From positions 2,417,991-2,479,990 of the forward strand of contig NC_088297.1 in NCBI RefSeq assembly GCF_032854445.1: a stretch of DNA of 62,000 nucleotides. The letters run 5' to 3'. The notes beneath the pieces were generated by a model. That model was not told the DNA's origin and made no database searches. It saw only the letters and a list, made by a program, of their open reading frames with translations. Each line of letters begins with the position of its first letter. The first letter of the stretch is position 1. Source of the DNA: Liolophura sinensis. Its lineage: Eukaryota; Mollusca; Polyplacophora; Chitonida; Chitonidae. The position numbers were made by a program, and so were the translations under genes. Positions 56,331 through 62,000 of the stretch are shown here, in pieces.

Positions 56331-56849
56331 GTTGGACTTCGGAGACTTCATTTAACATCCAACTTCCCAGAGACTGTTAGAAGAAAAACAGTAATTTTGG
56401 GGATCCTGGGTTTGTAGCTTGACAAACATATTAAAGAAGGCCAATTCGCAGAATAAAAACGGTCATCTTGCTGTATGTCCACGTTTACCTTTATAATATG
56501 CAATAACATTTGCACTGCAAATGTCCGTGGTGATGACAACCAAAACAAATCCTTGTTTTCCCGAAGCAAAATTATATGTGTATTATTTTCTCTTTTACGC
56601 TTTACTGAAAATAAGTGACTTTAATGTTAATTAGTCCATCCGACTGAGTGTTATGGCGTATTGGGGATACTTCCATTTGTATAAGGGCAAAGATATTACA
56701 GAAAGAAGAAATCCTGACACGTACCTGGGATATACCACAATGCAATGTAAAATACATCTGTAAGGGACCGTATAGCTCTAACACTTTACAGAGCTGCGCA
56801 TTTATGAAAGTTTATAGTTTGTTCTTAATTAAGTCAAATAACGTATCTT

Positions 56850-57045
56850 ATGACGGTGAGCTCAAATCCAGTCCATACTGGCTCCCTCTTCGGTTGTACA
56901 GGAGAATGCCTGCCGGTAACCTGCGGAAGATCGTGGCTTTTCCCCGGGCTGTGCTTGGTTTTCTCCCACTGTAATGCCTGCCGATGTCGCCTTGACGTGA
57001 AATATTTTTTGAGTACGACGTATACCTTCAATCAAATAAATCAAA
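56850..57045 (+). mobile_element. SINE copy in gene 5 last intron
   Basis: Same insertion as 10,092-10,292. About 820 bp directly upstream of it in gene 1 (with the linker and cytoplasmic exons) are missing here. Confidence 0.8.
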
Positions 57046-57115
57046 CTCATACTTGAAATCAAATATCTACAAGCTGTTGGCTTCTGTATATTAACATGTA
57101 TCTGTGTAATTACAG

Positions 57116-57297
57116 ATAACAATTACGAGTCGCTCGCTCACAACATCGCCAGAAACCCAGGATCACGGGACGTGAACTATGAGTCCATGACGTCACCCAC
57201 CAGGTCTGGTGACAACACCTACGAGAACACTGAAAGTGCCGAGTCCAATGCAAGAATGAGACAGAGTTGTGACCGGACAAGCTACCAGAACGTCTAG
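57116..57297 (+). CDS. Gene 5 terminal exon
   Basis: 182 nt, stop 57,295, (D)NNYESLAHN, YESM, YENT, YQNV. Phase 1 entry lets the TM exon join it directly. Confidence 0.7.
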
Positions 57298-57374
57298 AGT
57301 AGTCCGTACTCTTCAGAAGTCTGTAAAAAACACAGGCCTTTATGCTTCTCCATATTTATGTTTTTGCATTAAAG

Positions 57375-60300
57375 GCGTCAAATGCCCTGGGTTTTCCGGA
57401 TAGTTGACAGCCAATCGGTTTTTATTAGTTTTGTACGGGAATCGGGGGAAACTATATGTTTACTCCTGGTCTGAGCCCCCGTCAGACGATTAGTCCGTCA
57501 CTAAGCTATTTTCCGGACTTTTCCTGAACCGTTTTGTAATGTGTATGTGTAAAGCATTTCATGACGGTTCTGTGTATCGACTTGATGCATGGTTTCACCA
57601 TAGCAAGCTGCAAATCAACTTCGAGTTTCAAGATGTGTTTTCTCCATTCTCGACAAAATTATTTCTGTTTTAATTCTGTTTTGATCTGACATAATTTTGG
57701 TCATTTATAACACAGTTCATCATACGTCATTAAAAACCTGGTAAATGTCTTCACCATGAGGAGTTGCAGATTAAGCTGAAGGTTCGGGTCCTTTCGTCCA
57801 TTTTTGACGAAAATTTTGTGAAGTGGATCATGATGAAGCTATTTTTCTGACGAATTTCACCGGCAGGGGTCATGTGCTACGAAAACAATACTTGTACCAC
57901 ATATATTTGTATAACATATACTTGTACCACACATCACCATAGGTCAATATATATTTTATATCCCGTTTGTTATGTGTATTTGTTATACAGAGCTTTGTCT
58001 TCTGGATATATTTATATATGTTATTGTCTGCGATTGTGCCTGTATGTAACCTCTGATATTCCTTTCATCCCAGATTGTGCTATACATGTGTGAACTGCAT
58101 AGTGATGTGCAACTTTTGTTTTGTATAAAACTGTTTACCCAGATGTTAACAAGTTCCGCAGTAAATTGTTTGTTGCTATTTTGGGAGTTTCTGATCAACA
58201 CTGGACATGTATTACTAAAAAGAAATCCTTCCAGAAATGATGGGGAAAAGCCTATTTTATCTTCCACTTGTCCCTTTGTATGTATTACGAAAGCAACACT
58301 TGTACCACATATATCTGTATCACACATTCTTGTACCACATATGTTTGTAACCATATATATCTGTACAACATATATTTGTATAACATATACTTGTACCACA
58401 CATCAGCATAGGTCAATATAAAGAAATCCTTCCAGAAATGATGAGGAAAAGCCTATTTTATCTTCCCCTTGTTCTGACCTGTATGTATTGCCCCTTGTTT
58501 TCTCATGTGAATAAAATTACAATGTTATCTTGTTGGTGTCGACTGTATTTATGTCATATATCATTTTGTGATAAGATATTACACCCGAGGTGAATGTCAA
58601 TTGAGAGTTGGCAATTTCTGATGTCCCACCTCATGCTTTATGATACCTTAAAAAACGGTACCTTTTTCGAACTGTACTTGAAATCGCCAAATTTGTACGT
58701 CGATGATGCGGCTATAATCACCGTTCGCTTGTTTACGAAAAAACAGAGTGATAATTCAAAAAGAGATAATTCCTGTGGAATGAAAATGCACGTGATGATT
58801 GGATATTAGCACGAGATCGTTGAATATTGCCTTGTCAACGTGATCGTTGGATATTGCCTCCCAAAGCGGGATAATACTTTGCGAGAGGGTGATCGCGGTA
58901 GATCATGTTTTGCGGAATATCATGTGACCGTCTCTCGACCAATGGAAACGCAGAATAATCCTATAAGGTATTATAATTTGTGATATTTTCATTTTATGAT
59001 AAATCTTTAGTACTGATTTGTGCATGCTTATATGCAGTTTAAGTTCCCTGTGTTCAATACTGTTCACCTACATTTTAACAAGGGAATTCTACATTAATCA
59101 TTTTGTTCCTCAGCATTGGTTGCCTGGTTGTATTCGGGCTATTTTTGAAGACCTTTCCCCAAATCGATAGTTGTAAGGTATTGCCCTAGCACGCGGATTG
59201 GTTAACACGGTAAACTCGTACATTGCGCTCTGACAAGTGCCGGGTTGATTTTATTCAGAACATCTTAGTTCAGTTCGACTGGAGAAGAAAGCACAAATAT
59301 GATCTGATTTTCTCCTTTTTTCCATTGCTGGGTGTAATTTTCCGTCATTCAAAAACAGCTTTTGTGATATTTGTATATAACTGGTCATTAGATGGCTGTT
59401 AAATTGACTGATCTGCGGTTTTCACTGCCGACAAAAAGGGTATGGATATCGTATAAAAGTTCTGCTTTCTTTCTGTCAGTCGAAAAGAAATGCACATATA
59501 GGTGTCTTCTGTTACTAGAAATGGTTAAATAAAAATAGACGTGTTCTGTGTTTGCTGAAAATGAAAACAAAAGCATCCAAGTGTACATAAAAAACGTTCT
59601 TGCCGCTTGAGGGAGCTCCGTGACACTAAATTGTTGACAACTCTCTTGTTGCTGTCGGTGCTGTCAAATATTTCTTATAGGCCACTCATCTTTCACCAGT
59701 ATGCTCTGCTTTTCTGTTCGCCATATCTGGGAAAGTTTGTCAGTAAGCTACCAAAGATCGTTGGTTTACACCATGTACTCCGGTTTCATCCTCCCATAGA
59801 ATTACCCGTCAAGACATCAGTGAAAACATTTTGAGAATAAGAAAATAAATCTTACCAAAAAAGGAGAAATGCGTTGAGACCTGTGATGGTTCAAAATGAA
59901 AATTAAAAGAGAAGAAAATTTAAATATCAATCAAATACCATTCAAAAGACTAATTTCCTCGCAGGTGCATACCATAGAAAATTCTAATAAGTACATCAAG
60001 TTGATAAATTATAAATAAAGTCAGCGCCAAAATCAGCTGTAGGCGCCTCTATTTTGCCTAAGAAATAGTCCTGAATTCTTCTCTGTTCAGAGGAGAATTG
60101 CTGTCGGAAACCGCCGAAGTGCAGTTCGCACATTTCCGGTAGAGCCATTCTTCCCAGAAGGTAGCGAACAGTAGTTTTGGTTTTCCGTAGACGATCGGCT
60201 CATTGGCTGAGAGGCAACACACCTTGAGAATAAATTACAGGGTGTTAAAGATGGAGGTCGCGGTGGGGATTTATACCAGCTTTGCCGTATTCAGGCTTTA

Positions 60301-60540
60301 CGTCTACGGCAAGGAACAATCGCCAAATTATACAGCAAGCACCACCAGATAGATGAAAATGTGCTCTTTCCAGCCGATAGTTTCATGATTTTAGGTTTTC
60401 TTCTCCTTTAGGGTATCCAAATGCCAGGCATACTTTGTAAGGGTCAGTCCTGCAGCTTATTAGAAATGAAGATAATTTTAGTTATGGCGGTTTAATTTCT
60501 AACAGGTGTAGGACTAATAGCACACCTTGATGTACATGTA
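57375..60540. other. Intergenic block between genes 5 and 6, copy of 10.64-13.37 kb
   Basis: Matches the gene 1/gene 2 spacer nearly throughout, with an extra stretch at about 57,945-58,290. No gene. Confidence 0.6.
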
Positions 60541-60544
60541 GAAA

Positions 60545-60950
60545 TGTGTGTTTCGACACAGAGGTAAGCCCTCCCATTTTTACCATGTATCTATTATACA
60601 TTTTGTAAAAAGTGGCACACTTTATGATTTTCAATAAATACATTAACGTAGAGATCGTCTTACCCAATGACCTACCCATTGTGTATAAATCAGACTGCAG
60701 ACTATATCTAGGCTACCTACATGTATACAATGTGGACAAGGGAGTTACCTCAGAGGTAAAGCTGATCATGGCGGGTAGGTGTTGGGGTTGAAGACGTCTC
60801 TGTGTCGTTGAGTTCTAGCCTTGTCTTCTACTGTGTACTGGACAGGAGTTCTTATCCTCGATATGGCTACGTGGTGTCGGGGCTGGATACGTCTCAGCGT
60901 CGTTGAGTTCTAGCCTTGTCTTCTACTGTGTACTGCACAGGAGTTAGGGT
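60545..60950 (+). repeat. Gene 6 type A promoter block and contracted leader array
   Basis: TATAAA at 60,684, a dead leader at 60,768 (TGA at codon 8) and one unit at 60,863 (MATWCRGWIRLSV) whose donor is TTGAGT. No usable type A leader remains. Confidence 0.75.
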
Positions 60951-61459
60951 TATTTTTTATTCAAACAACTCTAATTTTTTCTTTGAAATGCCATAAATGG
61001 TCAATGTCTGTTTTATAGTCCGTTTTTGTATGAGTGAAATATTCTTGTGTGTTGTGTAACACCTTAATCACATAAATCAATAAATATAGCATGTGTGTGC
61101 ATTATAGATTACATTGTACAGTACGTGTTCTGAAGGCCACTTGTCTTCCAACAATTATCTAAAACAAGAGGTTTTGATTTGTTTGTCAGACGTGGGAAAG
61201 CTTGTCAGTAGGTTGGTAATGATCGGTAGTTTACACCGGGTGCCACAGTTTCTGCCATCCATAAAATTTACCGCTATGACACAAATAAAAAAAAACCCTG
61301 AGAATGATGACCAGCAATGAGCACGTGAATGACTAAATAAATGTGAACAGAAATGGAGAAATAAACTTTGATTTCTCTAGCATTTTTTCGAAAAAAAAAA
61401 CAGCTGATGTATCCAAAGGTCTGCCACAGCCTGTATGGCGGACATCTAGGGTAGAATCG

Positions 61460-61706
61460 AGATGACGTCAGCTTTACCGGTCATACTTCTGCCCGATGAA
61501 GAACGGATACCCCGCACTGATAGCGGTAAGATGCCTACACTGCATTGTACAAGGTGACACACAGAGTAATTTTGAAAAAAATATCTTAGCTTATAAATCG
61601 TCTAACTTAATTACCTACCTGAGTTGTGTGAAACAGACTGTATATCTACCTATATGTACACGGTGTGGACAAGAAAGTGTACGTGGTCTAAGGGGTAAAG
61701 CTGATC
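61460..61706 (+). promoter_or_regulatory. Gene 6 type B promoter-like block
   Basis: TGACGTCA at about 61,462 and the shared upstream block to the ATG, as in gene 2. Confidence 0.4.
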
Positions 61707-61746
61707 ATGGCGGGCTGGTTTTGGGACTGGACACGTCTCTATCTTG
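61707..61746 (+). CDS. Gene 6 exon 1 (partial gene, runs off the window)
   Basis: MAGWFWDWTRLYL plus one base, donor GTGAGT, identical in peptide to gene 2. By analogy with gene 2 its V exon should begin about 630-670 bp downstream, outside the window. Confidence 0.75.
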
Positions 61747-62000
61747 GTGAGTTCTAGCCGCGTCTTTGTATTGGGGAGCAGAACGGATACGTACTGTCCG
61801 TGGCTGTATCTTCTGAGCGTCCCAACTTCTTTTTTTTTATGCTGAACCACGTGCAAATAATATTCTGACATTTGTGGCAGGTAAGTGTTCAAGATATCTC
61901 AACACTAGCTGCTGTGTTTAGAGCACGTAGAAGAATTTGTGACGTTAAAGTACCCAAGGACTGATTACAGTATTGTTGCTATTCAGAATTACTCTGTTTA

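Larger units (their letters stand above)
53745..57297 (+). pseudogene. Gene 5: mosaic, broken Ig receptor
   Basis: Leader 53917-53956 has TGG changed to TGA (codon 6). V 54597-54919 has a 1-nt deletion ('gggttgagg'). A 47-bp donor array follows and is fused to the intron after Ig2, so Ig2 is gone. The Ig3 acceptor is fused to the middle of Ig5 (55750-55934, out of frame, with TAG). TM 56199-56330 and terminal exon 57116-57297 are intact and join in phase, but linker and cytoplasmic exons are deleted. The 3' half, from about 55,770, is almost the gene 1 sequence. Most likely a pseudogene produced by unequal exchange. Confidence 0.8.

Overview
This is animal nuclear DNA, not bacterial: coding sequence comes in short exons with GT-AG borders, introns carry tRNA-derived SINEs and minisatellites, and there is no operon structure. 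The SINE with the ending 'gagtacggcgtaaaacaccaatcaaataaata' and a second family ending near 'cgtcgtcatatgattgaaaaattgttgagtacgacgttaaa' are of a kind I associate with molluscs. I therefore infer a mollusc, or at least a lophotrochozoan; the species is not determined.

The window is a head-to-tail cluster, all on the + strand, of one family of transmembrane immunoglobulin-superfamily receptors. The ancestral gene has ten coding exons: (1) a 40-nt signal-peptide exon, (2) a V-set Ig exon that also carries the end of the signal peptide, (3) Ig2, (4) Ig3, (5) Ig4, (6) Ig5 without canonical cysteines, (7) a transmembrane exon, (8) a 25-nt linker exon, (9) an 89-nt cytoplasmic exon, and (10) a terminal exon with four tyrosines in YxxL, YxxM and YxN contexts. 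Exons 2 to 7 all begin and end in phase 1, so any of them can be lost or skipped without shifting the frame.

Layout: gene 1 (2.4-10.5 kb) has a broken V exon and is otherwise intact. Gene 2 (15.1-21.65 kb) has an intact 5' half and lesions from Ig4 onward. Gene 3 (24.0-35.2 kb) is a short form, V-Ig4-Ig5-TM-tail, with every identified exon open. A dead copy (37.3-41.6 kb) has a leader relic and a V exon split by a SINE. Gene 4 (44.8-51.3 kb) is the only complete five-Ig copy; its predicted protein is 644 aa if a GC donor after the TM exon is used, or 566 aa with a short tail if it is read through. Gene 5 (53.9-57.3 kb) is a broken mosaic. Gene 6 enters at the right edge with only exon 1 in view. 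Large blocks are shared: about 1-4,580 resembles about 21,710-26,180, and about 8,200-15,700 is nearly the same as about 55,770-62,000.

The most unusual structures are two kinds of tandem array that amplify exon borders. Upstream of genes 1, 2, 3 and 6, 95-bp repeats each contain a leader exon (start codon, signal-peptide start, splice donor). Behind the V exons of genes 3 and 5, 47-bp repeats each contain the last V codons plus the 5' splice site, about 28 copies in gene 3. With V sequence differences concentrated in CDR2- and CDR3-like loops, a tyrosine-rich tail and repeated gene birth and death, this looks like an immune or self/non-self receptor locus. That function is inference.
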